Source of the DNA: Planctomycetota bacterium
GTDB lineage: Bacteria > Planctomycetota > Phycisphaerae > WQYP01
DNA: 63,943 nt
Direction of reading: 5' to 3'
Assembly: GCA_021851715.1 (NCBI GenBank)
Contig: JAJZCR010000013.1
Span: forward strand, 1 to 63,943
The position numbers were made by a program, and so were the translations under genes. The notes under the pieces were generated by a model. That model worked only from the letters and a program-made list of their open reading frames with translations, had not been told where the DNA came from and searched no databases. This document shows, in pieces, positions 53,427 through 62,707 of the stretch (position 1 is its first letter; the number at the start of each line of letters is the position of its first letter).

Positions 53427-56400
53427 TCATTTTCCCGATACCATCGCAGTAATTTCGTACACGCGCGTTTCACCGACGGCCATTTTTTCCACTTGAAAGC
53501 CTTCTGCGCCAAGCCTCCGCCCGCTCATGGAGAGAGGCCGAACGTTGGGATGCGTCAGTTCCCTCACAATATAACGAGTCTGCGGGGCCAAGCCCTTAAC
53601 CTGCACCATCCCGGAAAGCACACGTATATCCGGATGCGTGAACCAAGAAGGAGGTTGGTAGTGATGCACTAATAAAAAAATACTCTTCCCATCCCGCAAC
53701 AGGCATAAGCGGAAGTTGGGCTGGTTAGAGTCAAAAAAACGCTTCACACCGCCCCACCGGCACAACGCCGCCACAATGCCATGGTTCGGATCCACCAGAT
53801 TCCGAAGTGTGAAACAATCCACCGTTTGCAGAAACAGAACCACTTCACCCTTGCCAAAGTTAAAACGTATGATCGCGGGGCTGCCATCTGAAAATGAGGC
53901 CAATGTTTTATAATGGCCTACCGGCTTAAGCTCTTGGAAACCGGGCTTTCCGTTTAGCCCGATATTCGCCAAAGGCACGACCTGCCCCCCAGAAAAAGGC
54001 GTTTGGCCGTTGGTCAAAACCTTCTGGTCGTGCAGGCGTTTATTGGTTCGCTCCAGGCCCAGCCCCATTTTGCCAAGCAGATAAAAATCCTCCCGCCGAT
54101 GGTTCAGCGCCCATCTTCCGCTCGCGGGCGACATCAGCACCAGCTTGCCGCCGCGCCGTACCCACGCCGCAACGGAGTCCCAATAATGCGACGACGGCTG
54201 AACAATCATGTTCCCGGCAACAAACGCCAGTTTCGCCCCCCGCAGGGCACTGGTCGGGTGGTTCCACCGCCCCACCCAATATGGAAACTGATGATCCTGC
54301 AGCAACAGGCCGCCGAGCCACACGGACGGCCACGCCTGACTTTTCAAATACGAGCCTAAATATTGCTCTGCGGGGTTGCCGGAAATCGGGCTAAGTACCG
54401 CCAAGTCCAATTCGGGAGCGCGGGCGGCGTACATGCGGTTTAACACCGGCTGCCATCGTCGTCCAAAATACCTCATGATTTCCAGCCAGTGGGCTTTGTT
54501 GGCGGCGTTTCGCCCGCCGCTCATATTCCACAGCCAGCGAAAATTGCCCCCGGCACCACTGTAGTACAGTTTTGTGAAAAGCATATAGATGGTGTACCGG
54601 CTTTGCGGCATCTGCGCCACGCTCTCCGAAAAATCCCCGAGGTTGCGCAGGTAAAGCAGCGGGCTGGCCGAGGCGACACCGCTTTCCTGCTCATCCCCAC
54701 CGTCGTCGAGCGCACCACCATGGGCGGCAAGATAGTCCACGACGCTCCCCATCGGCACCTCACCGAGTTGGTACAGATGGATGTAGCCCAGGCTGTCACC
54801 GGAACGGATGGCTCGAACAACCGCATGTACGTACCTCTGGAAAGTCCAGCGCCGGAAGGCCAGAAAATCGCTCCAGCGACGGGGTATCCTCGGCCACGCC
54901 CCAACTGCGGCACTCGGCTGCGGCAAGTTCACCTCGCTCCAGGTCCGGTACCTGGCATGGTAGCGCTTCGCCAACTTGGCCAGAGAGTAACCTCTGTGGT
55001 GATGCAGAAACCACCGGAAAGACCGTTCCGCCGCCGCACTGTAATCCACTGTGGTCCCCGGCTGCCGGTCAAAATAAAAATGATCGGCAAACAGGCCCAA
55101 AAAGGCGTAACCGCTCACATCCGGGTCGTGGCCGTACCGTGCTGCCAAGGCCCGCCATAACTGGCTTAAGGCCGCCAGAAACCTGGGGTCAGACGGCGAT
55201 GGCACACGATGAACACCGCCCGCGTACCAAAGATTATGAATGTCGCCTTGACTATCGGCCATGCTATCGAAGCTGCGCACCCACGGAGGAACCTGGTAAA
55301 AGCCGTAGACCTCAAAAGCCACATTTAAGCCTGCCGCCTCAATGGTCTTGACCATGCGGTCGATTGAATGGAAGCGGAATACCCCCGGCAGCGGCTCCAG
55401 CGTCGGCCAATTCAAGTCAATGCGCACTTCGCTGCAATGGTTCGCTTTGGCCAACGCCACCAATCGTTGAAAAGATTTGAAAGAATAAGGCCGGCCCCCG
55501 TAACTGTAGGGTTCCCAATAAGCGTCAACAGCCAGTTGCTCCCTTGATGGGCCGGCCACCGGCGGCCGCTTCGGCGGTTGCGGTCCGGAAACTACGGTGC
55601 GGTGCGGCGCATTGGATAAGCCGAACAACGCTTGCGCCGTGTCCACAGTGACGCTACCATGGAGACACTCTGCGTGAATCTGGTAGACTTGGCCGTTCTC
55701 GAGTTTCATACCCTCGGGTTGCCACCAGACCACGCCCGGATGAGTCACCTTCACCTCGGGTTCGTGCAGTACGGTTTTTCCATAAAATCCCCGGATTTGG
55801 TACCGCAAGGTCAATGGATAAGACGCCGCACTCGGCAGAAATACCCGGAACCGCGGCTCTACGCCATAGGGAAATACGTTGCTCGGTTCTTGGGTACCCA
55901 CCTCCAGCGCTAGCGGTTTACCTACCGCGCCTCCAAGCGACGGAAGAACCTGATTGCGACGGAGAATATCCACCTGAAATTCTTCCCGGGACAGGTATTG
56001 GCCAGAGCCGTTAAACACATGCGCGGTGATCCAGTAGTTGCCGGGCGAAAGGTTGATGACCGGCCCCTTTTCCGAGGGGGCCTCCGGACCGCTCCGAAAT
56101 GTAAAACCTACCCGGGTTTGCCACACCGTAGCGCCTTGCCATTGCTTCTGGGCGGTCAGTACAACTGTATAACTTCCGCTCTCATGCACCAGGTAATCCG
56201 CATAAATAAACGGCTCGGCTCCGTACGCAAAATAAGCCTGAAATCGCGGAGACCAGCGCGACGGAAGCACACCCCAATAATCACCAATAGCCCCGCGCCT
56301 TACCATTTGCGCCTTCACCGGCCCCAGCACAACCTGTATCAGGCCGTCGGCTCGCGGTGTTAGTTGCAAACCTAACAGGGATACCGGCGGCTTTTTCTGA

Positions 56401-56864
56401 TAGGCGTACGTACTGTGCCGTTCCCAGGACATGGAAATGCTCGATGTTTTACGGGTGTGCAACCGACCATCGGCATTGCCGACCAGGAATGTACACCCGA
56501 CCGACGGCGTATATCCCTGCCCGACAACGCACGCATGAAGGTCGAGATGCCGGAAACCGCCCGGCAAAGCCACGGGCTTGGGCAGCAGCAACCGCAGCGG
56601 ATGGCCGGTTCGCGCCAGCCAGGAAACCACCGTCACGCCGTCGGTGGCGGTCACTTTAATTACCGGTGCTTGCGGCAACCACCCGGTTTGTCCGGCGCAG
56701 AGTCTGACAAACGATGCCCGCCTCGCCGGTGCCGACGACACCTGTGAAGGCCGCTCTTGTACCGTCACCCGCATCGGCGACACCACCCGCCGACAACCCG
56801 ACCATGCCACCAGCACAACGACTGTCGGCAGGAACCACGCGTACTTTATCGTGGCACTGTTCAT
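53427..56864 (-). CDS. Large GH42-like lipoprotein glycosidase, putative acid/base residue missing
   Basis: The 1145-residue protein has a lipoprotein signal (V-L-V-A-W-S-G-C, Cys24), about 400 residues of beta-rich domains, and a TIM-barrel region from about 445 to 800 like GH42 beta-galactosidases. Typical features are S-E-V-R-I-D-L-N-W-P-T-L-E-P and a Y-S-x-x-x-x-x-x-F-R-W-F-L segment before W-S-E-V-N-L-P. The strand where the family has N-E reads G-Y-A-F-L-G-L-F; the position of the acid/base Glu appears to be Leu589. A C-terminal beta-rich part with a GATase-like middle (A-W-V-R-R-G-G-K-L-V-L) follows. It may bind rather than cut sugar. It is the last gene of the locus. Confidence 0.78.
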   Translation of the reverse strand: MNSATIKYAWFLPTVVVLVAWSGCRRVVSPMRVTVQERPSQVSSAPARRASFVRLCAGQTGWLPQAPVIKVTATDGVTVVSWLARTGHPLRLLLPKPVALPGGFRHLDLHACVVGQGYTPSVGCTFLVGNADGRLHTRKTSSISMSWERHSTYAYQKKPPVSLLGLQLTPRADGLIQVVLGPVKAQMVRRGAIGDYWGVLPSRWSPRFQAYFAYGAEPFIYADYLVHESGSYTVVLTAQKQWQGATVWQTRVGFTFRSGPEAPSEKGPVINLSPGNYWITAHVFNGSGQYLSREEFQVDILRRNQVLPSLGGAVGKPLALEVGTQEPSNVFPYGVEPRFRVFLPSAASYPLTLRYQIRGFYGKTVLHEPEVKVTHPGVVWWQPEGMKLENGQVYQIHAECLHGSVTVDTAQALFGLSNAPHRTVVSGPQPPKRPPVAGPSREQLAVDAYWEPYSYGGRPYSFKSFQRLVALAKANHCSEVRIDLNWPTLEPLPGVFRFHSIDRMVKTIEAAGLNVAFEVYGFYQVPPWVRSFDSMADSQGDIHNLWYAGGVHRVPSPSDPRFLAALSQLWRALAARYGHDPDVSGYAFLGLFADHFYFDRQPGTTVDYSAAAERSFRWFLHHHRGYSLAKLAKRYHARYRTWSEVNLPQPSAAVGAWPRIPRRWSDFLAFRRWTFQRYVHAVVRAIRSGDSLGYIHLYQLGEVPMGSVVDYLAAHGGALDDGGDEQESGVASASPLLYLRNLGDFSESVAQMPQSRYTIYMLFTKLYYSGAGGNFRWLWNMSGGRNAANKAHWLEIMRYFGRRWQPVLNRMYAARAPELDLAVLSPISGNPAEQYLGSYLKSQAWPSVWLGGLLLQDHQFPYWVGRWNHPTSALRGAKLAFVAGNMIVQPSSHYWDSVAAWVRRGGKLVLMSPASGRWALNHRREDFYLLGKMGLGLERTNKRLHDQKVLTNGQTPFSGGQVVPLANIGLNGKPGFQELKPVGHYKTLASFSDGSPAIIRFNFGKGEVVLFLQTVDCFTLRNLVDPNHGIVAALCRWGGVKRFFDSNQPNFRLCLLRDGKSIFLLVHHYQPPSWFTHPDIRVLSGMVQVKGLAPQTRYIVRELTHPNVRPLSMSGRRLGAEGFQVEKMAVGETRVYEITAMVSGK

Positions 56865-57016
56865 TAAATTTTCCTTTCACACGGTACGCTCTTCTTTTTC
56901 GGGCAAACCCTCCAGCCCACCCCGAACACACCTGTCGGCTTATCCCGGCGTCACCGGAACGTCGGCAACATCGCCACCGTTTCGCCGCGCTTCAAAGGTG
57001 GCTCCCACCGCGCCCT

Positions 57017-60000
57017 TCAACGACCCACCGGCCCAGCCTCAATAAAAAACGCCTCGCCCGGCACAAGGTCCAAGCTTACACCAGTCGTCCGCAAGGCATC
57101 CGCGGAATATACGCCCAGATTTTTCCGATTCAGCAGATCCCGTACCCGGTAACGCTCCGCACCGGCGGGCACTGCCAACTTGATCTTAAATGTAAGTGCC
57201 GGCTTGTTCTTGCCGGCTCCAACCTCGCCCAGACCGTTGTACCTGATGAAACGCCGTCCGACAGCAAACCATTCCTTCCCTTTGCGGTAGCACTTGGCCA
57301 GCACCTTCGGATTACCGCGCAGCACCGTCGAAACCTTAAGACTCCGGCCCCAGTCGTCGATTGCTGCGGCCAATCCGGGGCAATCCAGCCAATCCACCAC
57401 CCCAACCAGCAGCAGTACCTTCCCCTTGCCCACCCGTACAATAGCCGCCGCCGGCGAGCCATTGGAATAATGGGCGATAACCCGCGCCGTTTTAGGCAAC
57501 GATCCCTCCAGGCGATAGGGCTGCAAGTAGCATCGCGCAATGTTCTGAATCCACGGTGTTGGCTGGTCATTGATCGGCGGTTCCCATGGGTGAATCCGGA
57601 ACGCCAGCTTTACGCCATGGATTGGCGATGCCGGTACCCACCGCCCGGGCCGCGAAATCTGCTTTGGGTGGGGCGATGGATATGGGGTAACAATTATGCC
57701 CGATAAGCCCAGCTTCCGCAACAGGGCGTTACTCCCACCGGACCTCGTCCAATATCCGCTAGTCGCCTCCATCACCAGCCGCCCTCCACGGCGCACATAT
57801 CGGGCCAGCCTGGCCACGGTGGCCTCGGGCAGAACATCCGAGCAATACGGCAGATAAATATAGGGCGCATGGCCCAATTCACCTGGCCGCAGTTGAGTGG
57901 TGAACACCTCCGGGCACCGCACCTTGTCACGCCCGGCGGCAAAGACGTAGGGGCGCAGGTAATCGTCCATCCGTGGAGTGTAGGCATTCTGCATGGAAAG
58001 CAAAAGACCCCATGGCGAAACCAGCGTTATGCCGGTGTCGCCGCCTTCGCCTGCGCCGCCGACGGGCACGGCCCCCACCACACGGTTTACCACACGGAAC
58101 CATTGCCGAAAGCGCGCTTCAGCCGCCTGAACCGCCGCGGGTCGGGTGGCCATACGCCAATTGACCATCCAGTAATTGAAGATGCCGTTGAAGCCCGGCG
58201 GAGCGGAAAGCAAGACGTTGGTCATGCCCATATCGACACTGGTGGCCGTGCCGGCTACCTTGGCAACCGGCTCAAAGCGACCGGGAATAGAGTTCATGCC
58301 CGTTGGCGGATAAGACGCCTCCATGCCGCCGTATGTGATTTCGGCGTGAGCCTTCCTGATTGCGTTCCAATAAAACTGCGTGGTGGAACTCGCATAAAGC
58401 CCGACATAGCAACGCGGATCGCCACGCCGCGCCGCCCACACGCCCCCCATGCGGAATTCGCTTATCGCCCGGATTTTACACGCCATCCAGTCCCGCCAGC
58501 GGGCGGTGGTTCGCGGTTTGAGCCGCCCCGCCGCATCAAATTCAATCTGTGGCCGTGGCATGTTCACCTTCGCCCACGAAGCGTACGATCTCCCGAATGT
58601 CGCGTTCAACGCCGCCAGACTGTTATGGTATTTCCGGCGCAGGTAGCGTATCCAGTAGCGGCGCATGGCCGGGGAATAATCCACGTATTGTCCCATCCAT
58701 GGCTCATCAAGCAAATCGTGGTCGAAAAAAAGGTCTTCAATCGTAACGCCAAGCACTTGCGGATTGTTCCGGTAATGCGCCATCAGCGCAGTCAGGTACT
58801 GATCCAGCGCGTGGCGGTACGCACGAGACGCCGGGCTGAAAAGCAGGACGTTACCACCCGACCAAAGCCCGTTGGCAAAACCGTCCTGGCTCTCCATGAG
58901 TTGCCGCGGCACCCACGCGGGCGTCAAATCTTCGGCCGGGTGAACGCGCAGCATTACCTTCAGGCCGTCTTTTTCAGCCATAGCTACGATATCGTCCAGA
59001 TACTTAAATTGATAAACGCCGGAAACGGGATTGATTTCATACCACGGTGCCGGTAACTCAACAATGTTGTAACCAGTCCTCTGGGCGGCCTTAAGCCAAC
59101 TCCTGAATTCCGATCGGACTTTGTTGTAATCGCTGCCAATGGGCATCGAACCTTCCGACCAATCCCCCATTCCACGCTGGAATTGACCCGCCAGAATTTT
59201 GAGCTTGTCGCCGGGCACGCCGGCCGGGGCTGGCGGAACAGCCGGTGTAGCAAAACCCACCACGCGGCGGAGAACATCGAGCGTACGACCATTTTTCTTC
59301 AGCACCGCGTGAATCCAAAGCACCGTGTTCGCCCGCCGCCAGGCGGTCAGGTTAAGCACCAGCGGCTCGGCGGCGGGAGCCTTGCCCCGCGCGATCACGC
59401 GATGGTCCGTCGCCACAACCCGCCAGTAAATCACGCCTTCCGGAACAGCGCTATCGATGGTCAGAATTGCCGGGCCGGTTGCCGAAAACTCATTGGTCCC
59501 GTCGGAGGATCGGATGCTTAACGGTTTGGCGGTACCGCCCGCGGAAACGGAAATACCACGATGGTTCCGCAGCACCACGTATTGCAGGAAATACTCCAAC
59601 GGCTGGCCGGAACCGTGCGCAAGCATCAGATGCAGATGATAGGTGCCGCACGCCAGCAGGGGCAGACCCAGATGCAGCCTGGAGCCAACGCCAGTCGCTC
59701 GTACCGTCCCCGCGCGGGAAGCCAGTCGCTGCCAGCCGCCGACGCCAAGTATTTCCCACGTAAACCGGTAGGAACCGGGGTTAATCCCAAGATCGCAGGC
59801 GCGAAGGAATGGCCGTACGTGCCTACGGCCCCAGCCGTAGTTGCCATACTGGGCCCACCGATCACCCATATGGATCTTCCAGAGTCGCTCTGCGGTGAGC
59901 AACCAATACGGGTCCGACCGACGGTCCGACGCCAGACTGCGCACGTTTCGCAACTTCACCGTCACACCATGGCCAGTAGCGGCACCGCCAAGCCATTGGG

Positions 60001-60745
60001 TACCGCCCTCCACAACCAGCCGAAAACCTATGAGTTTGAGCGGCGGCCGTGGTCCGGTGTACTCATTAAACCGCTTTGGATTCAGGCTTTGCATCACCCA
60101 AGGGTCGCGGCGGCCCAGCTCGGAGGTATCCCAGGCGTAGCTCCGCAAGTAAGCAAAGCCGTGGGTCGGGTTTATCTGGCCGTTGACGCCGCCAAAGCAT
60201 GTGTCCACCGCCCAGCGACCTCCGCGCCCATCGCCAACCAGCACACAAAGGTAAAGGTTCGAGCTACCGCCATGGCCCAAACGATAGTTATAGTTAAGCA
60301 CCACGCAATGAGAGTTTTGGGGCAGCGCTACAGGATTGGGAAGTATATAATCGAACACGGTGGCCTTCTCAATAAAATTGGTGGTATAGCGACCGGCGGC
60401 CACGGCCCGCGCTCGCAGGCGGACCACGCCGCTCTTGCCGATCACCATCGTGCCGACGCCTCGACCCACGGCCACGCGGGCGGCCACCTTCATCGCTGGC
60501 AACGCCAAGTCCTTCGCCCCGGCAACATTACCGGCCATCAGCCACACGCACACCAAAGCCCAACCGTACCAGGCCATTGGCCCCAAAAACTTCTTTCCTC
60601 CCGATGCCCTGGCCGTATTCCCGCAAGACTTTGCCTCCAGTGGAAAACGCACGCCTCCCCGCTCCCGCGTTTCCAAGTGTGATGCGCCGCTCCGTAAGGT
60701 GCCGCTTTGATTATTCATGGCTATATTTCCTTTTTGATTATTCAT
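57017..60745 (-). CDS. Large secreted GH42-like glycosidase
   Basis: The 1242-residue protein is a paralogue of the previous gene. After a basic, unusually long head comes a hydrophobic signal segment (W-A-L-V-C-V-W-L-M-A-G-N-V-A-G-A) near residues 60-77, then beta domains and a TIM barrel from about 515. Here the family acid/base strand reads G-V-T-I-E-D-L-F-F-D-H, with Glu670 in place. A GATase-like domain (R-Y-V-R-R-G-G-R-L-V-M-E) and a final beta domain follow, as in GH42. Extracellular cleavage of a beta-galactoside or related glycan is likely. Two start codons with identical ribosome sites lie at 60745 and 60718. It lies 152 bases before the paralogue. Confidence 0.8.
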   Translation of the reverse strand: MNNQKGNIAMNNQSGTLRSGASHLETRERGGVRFPLEAKSCGNTARASGGKKFLGPMAWYGWALVCVWLMAGNVAGAKDLALPAMKVAARVAVGRGVGTMVIGKSGVVRLRARAVAAGRYTTNFIEKATVFDYILPNPVALPQNSHCVVLNYNYRLGHGGSSNLYLCVLVGDGRGGRWAVDTCFGGVNGQINPTHGFAYLRSYAWDTSELGRRDPWVMQSLNPKRFNEYTGPRPPLKLIGFRLVVEGGTQWLGGAATGHGVTVKLRNVRSLASDRRSDPYWLLTAERLWKIHMGDRWAQYGNYGWGRRHVRPFLRACDLGINPGSYRFTWEILGVGGWQRLASRAGTVRATGVGSRLHLGLPLLACGTYHLHLMLAHGSGQPLEYFLQYVVLRNHRGISVSAGGTAKPLSIRSSDGTNEFSATGPAILTIDSAVPEGVIYWRVVATDHRVIARGKAPAAEPLVLNLTAWRRANTVLWIHAVLKKNGRTLDVLRRVVGFATPAVPPAPAGVPGDKLKILAGQFQRGMGDWSEGSMPIGSDYNKVRSEFRSWLKAAQRTGYNIVELPAPWYEINPVSGVYQFKYLDDIVAMAEKDGLKVMLRVHPAEDLTPAWVPRQLMESQDGFANGLWSGGNVLLFSPASRAYRHALDQYLTALMAHYRNNPQVLGVTIEDLFFDHDLLDEPWMGQYVDYSPAMRRYWIRYLRRKYHNSLAALNATFGRSYASWAKVNMPRPQIEFDAAGRLKPRTTARWRDWMACKIRAISEFRMGGVWAARRGDPRCYVGLYASSTTQFYWNAIRKAHAEITYGGMEASYPPTGMNSIPGRFEPVAKVAGTATSVDMGMTNVLLSAPPGFNGIFNYWMVNWRMATRPAAVQAAEARFRQWFRVVNRVVGAVPVGGAGEGGDTGITLVSPWGLLLSMQNAYTPRMDDYLRPYVFAAGRDKVRCPEVFTTQLRPGELGHAPYIYLPYCSDVLPEATVARLARYVRRGGRLVMEATSGYWTRSGGSNALLRKLGLSGIIVTPYPSPHPKQISRPGRWVPASPIHGVKLAFRIHPWEPPINDQPTPWIQNIARCYLQPYRLEGSLPKTARVIAHYSNGSPAAAIVRVGKGKVLLLVGVVDWLDCPGLAAAIDDWGRSLKVSTVLRGNPKVLAKCYRKGKEWFAVGRRFIRYNGLGEVGAGKNKPALTFKIKLAVPAGAERYRVRDLLNRKNLGVYSADALRTTGVSLDLVPGEAFFIEAGPVGR

Positions 60746-60759
60746 GGCTATATTTCCTT
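60706..60759 (-). repeat. Exact 27-bp tandem duplication of ribosome site and start codon
   Basis: The units 60706-60732 and 60733-60759 are identical and each contains AAGGAAATATAGCC followed by ATG and the codons for Asn-Asn-Gln. The unit length is a multiple of three, so both starts (60745 and 60718) are in frame and both are equally well placed. The product can therefore begin M-N-N-Q at either site, nine residues apart. Confidence 0.85.
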
Positions 60760-60859
60760 ATTTCATGGGTCCATGCGTTGCTCCGCTGGCCCAAGACCGT
60801 CGGACCAAACGGCACGGCATGAATTCACGGCATCAGGATCGCGCATGGCAAAATCAACC

Positions 60860-61708
60860 TCAGTGCCGCCGCCCCAGCGATTGGGGTGTTACATCCGCCC
60901 AAGTCGCCCCAGCGCGAAACTCGTCGATGCGGTACTTCTGCTCATTGGGAGGATCGGCGATAAACAGATTGGTGATCTTACCTGCCGCCAGTTGCAACTT
61001 CACCGTAGCCTCGGGCTTGGCGGGCATAACCGCGCCCGGCTTCGGGTTAACGTACAAACAAATAACGTCTTTCCCGCGGCGCGTTTTTGCGCGAATGTCC
61101 TGGATCACGATAAACACTGTCCGCCCGGCAGTCGGTGGTGCCACCGCCGTGCTGGCGGAGGTGTTTTTGTTAAGTGGTCCTCCGTTCGTGTGGACAAACC
61201 ACTTCGGCCGATTTCCAAATCCTTGGGCCCCGACAAACAGTCCATTGGATCCATTGTGTATCGGTACGCTATACGCCAAGACGATGCCCATCCATTGCGC
61301 ATTTTTCAGGGCCCCCATAGGCTCCAGCAAAACGCTGTAATAAATGGTTCTGACCTTGGCTTTTGTGCTCAGCGCGTTGATGGCCGACTGCGCTGCAGTG
61401 CTGAAGCGGCTGATACAACCGTATGTAGACGGGTCTGGGATAAGGCTGTTTCCCTTGGTGGCAAGCGTATGTGTCGGATCGCTCAAGCTGCCCGGCACGA
61501 TCTTGCCGATATTCGCGGAACCACCGCCCACCCAGTTTCCCGCAAAGCCCTTGGCATGCACCGGCGACGACGTCGTCGGAGGACGGGTGTAGTTGAACGG
61601 CTGGTAAGCAATCACCGCGCCTTGGCATACACCAATGCTCCGCATTACCGTCATCAACCCGATAACCCCCACAGCCAGGCCGCCCCATCGTGTACCCAAA
61701 CTACTCAT
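60860..61708 (-). CDS. Secreted LamG-like/jellyroll protein
   Basis: The 282-residue protein has a signal peptide (V-I-G-L-M-T-V-M-R-S-I-G-V-C-Q-G-A) followed by A-Y-Q-P-F-N-Y, a start often seen on planctomycete lectin-like domains. It ends with Y-R-I-D-E-F-R-A-G-A-T-W-A-D-V-T-P, close to the D-E-x-R-x-G-x-x-W-A-D-V-T-P end of concanavalin-A-like LamG domains. The function is probably glycan binding. AAGGATGG precedes the ATG. It lies between the pseudopilin and the glycosidases. Confidence 0.62.
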   Translation of the reverse strand: MSSLGTRWGGLAVGVIGLMTVMRSIGVCQGAVIAYQPFNYTRPPTTSSPVHAKGFAGNWVGGGSANIGKIVPGSLSDPTHTLATKGNSLIPDPSTYGCISRFSTAAQSAINALSTKAKVRTIYYSVLLEPMGALKNAQWMGIVLAYSVPIHNGSNGLFVGAQGFGNRPKWFVHTNGGPLNKNTSASTAVAPPTAGRTVFIVIQDIRAKTRRGKDVICLYVNPKPGAVMPAKPEATVKLQLAAGKITNLFIADPPNEQKYRIDEFRAGATWADVTPQSLGRRH

Positions 61709-61774
61709 AACAAGTTTCCATCCTTTGACATTTTCTACCGCTAACCGACGGCCAATATCTAGGCTCTGGCGGCA

Positions 61775-62593
61775 TCACGATCCGGGCACGCCAATCCAAT
61801 AAGTTGACTGCGGTGACATCCATGGTTTTTGACCAAGCTCCGGATACGAGGCCACCCCCACATCTGCCTGGCCCGCATTGAGCACCTCCACATGGCCGTC
61901 CACGAACAACACATTCGTGTTGCCGTTATGTCGCAACGCCGGCTCGACATTGCCCGGCTCATTGCCCAAACTCGCATCGGGAACTGCCGATGCCGATAAA
62001 TTTGGAACGCCAAGTGCATTGATCGGCGGAACGTCAAAAAGATATCCCGTGTCCGCTGGATCGGCAACAAACTTCGTATTCGGCCAAACGGTACCATGCG
62101 ATCCATAGGATCCCTGCACGATCGGATCCCCGATATAACCGTTCATTCCGTAGCAATAGCCTACACCCTCAAAAATACTCAAATAGTTGCTCGCAGTTAG
62201 CTGCCAATTGGCAAACCCAACCGACGGCGTCACCGCCGGACAGGTCCAAATGCTGGGCAGCCCGTATTCTACCGCATAGCTATGGGCATACGTGTTCCAA
62301 CTTTCCGACGCCCCCGCCGGCCAACTTCCCGCCCCACCCCCCGGCGCGATCTGGTACAACCCACCCAGCCATCCCGTATCCCCCCACCACATCGGCACCA
62401 CCATCGCGCCGTCGTAATCATTCTCATAAACAGAAAACATGATTCCAAACTGGCGCAGGTTGTTTTCGCACAGTATTCCCAACGCGTTTTGCCGAGCCGC
62501 CGCCAGCGCCGGCAACAGCAACGCAATGAGAATACTGATGATCAAAATCACCACCAAAAGTTCGACCAGAGTAAAGCCGTCTTGGCGTTTCAT
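61775..62593 (-). CDS. Pseudopilin with H-X9-DG motif (type II secretion-like)
   Basis: The protein (272 residues) starts M-K-R-Q-D-G-F-T-L-V-E-L-L-V-V, the type IV prepilin cleavage/methylation signal with Gly6-Phe7 and Glu11, followed by a hydrophobic helix and a globular domain. R-H-N-G-N-T-N-V-L-F-V-D-G-H near the C-terminus gives His, nine residues, then Asp-Gly, the H-X9-DG motif of planctomycete and lentisphaerial pseudopilins. It should assemble in a periplasmic pseudopilus. AAGGAG lies 10 bases before ATG 62593; the earlier frame to 62701 is not supported. Confidence 0.9.
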   Translation of the reverse strand: MKRQDGFTLVELLVVILIISILIALLLPALAAARQNALGILCENNLRQFGIMFSVYENDYDGAMVVPMWWGDTGWLGGLYQIAPGGGAGSWPAGASESWNTYAHSYAVEYGLPSIWTCPAVTPSVGFANWQLTASNYLSIFEGVGYCYGMNGYIGDPIVQGSYGSHGTVWPNTKFVADPADTGYLFDVPPINALGVPNLSASAVPDASLGNEPGNVEPALRHNGNTNVLFVDGHVEVLNAGQADVGVASYPELGQKPWMSPQSTYWIGVPGS

Positions 62594-62659
62594 GTTGTTG
62601 AAGCTCCTTACTGAACATTTAGTGAACAGTTCTCCATTCTTAGCCGCCGGTCGGGGAAA

Positions 62660-62693
62660 GGAAGGCCGGGAGATTCCACCTCCTCGGCCTTCC
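62660..62693 (-). terminator. Hairpin between the PEP-CTERM gene and the pseudopilin gene
   Basis: GGAAGGCC (62660-62667) pairs with GGCCTTCC (62686-62693) with additional GGAG/CTCC pairing inside; only a short T-run (TTT) follows on the minus strand. It may attenuate downstream transcription or stabilise the upstream mRNA. Confidence 0.45.
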
Positions 62694-62707
62694 CTTTGCA
62701 ACCCAAA

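Noticed and set aside
57869..60682. Long plus-strand frames opposite to the second glycosidase gene (395 and 373 codons)
   Set aside because: The minus-strand frame has clear signal, barrel and GATase-like motifs; the opposite frames are basic and unlike any family.
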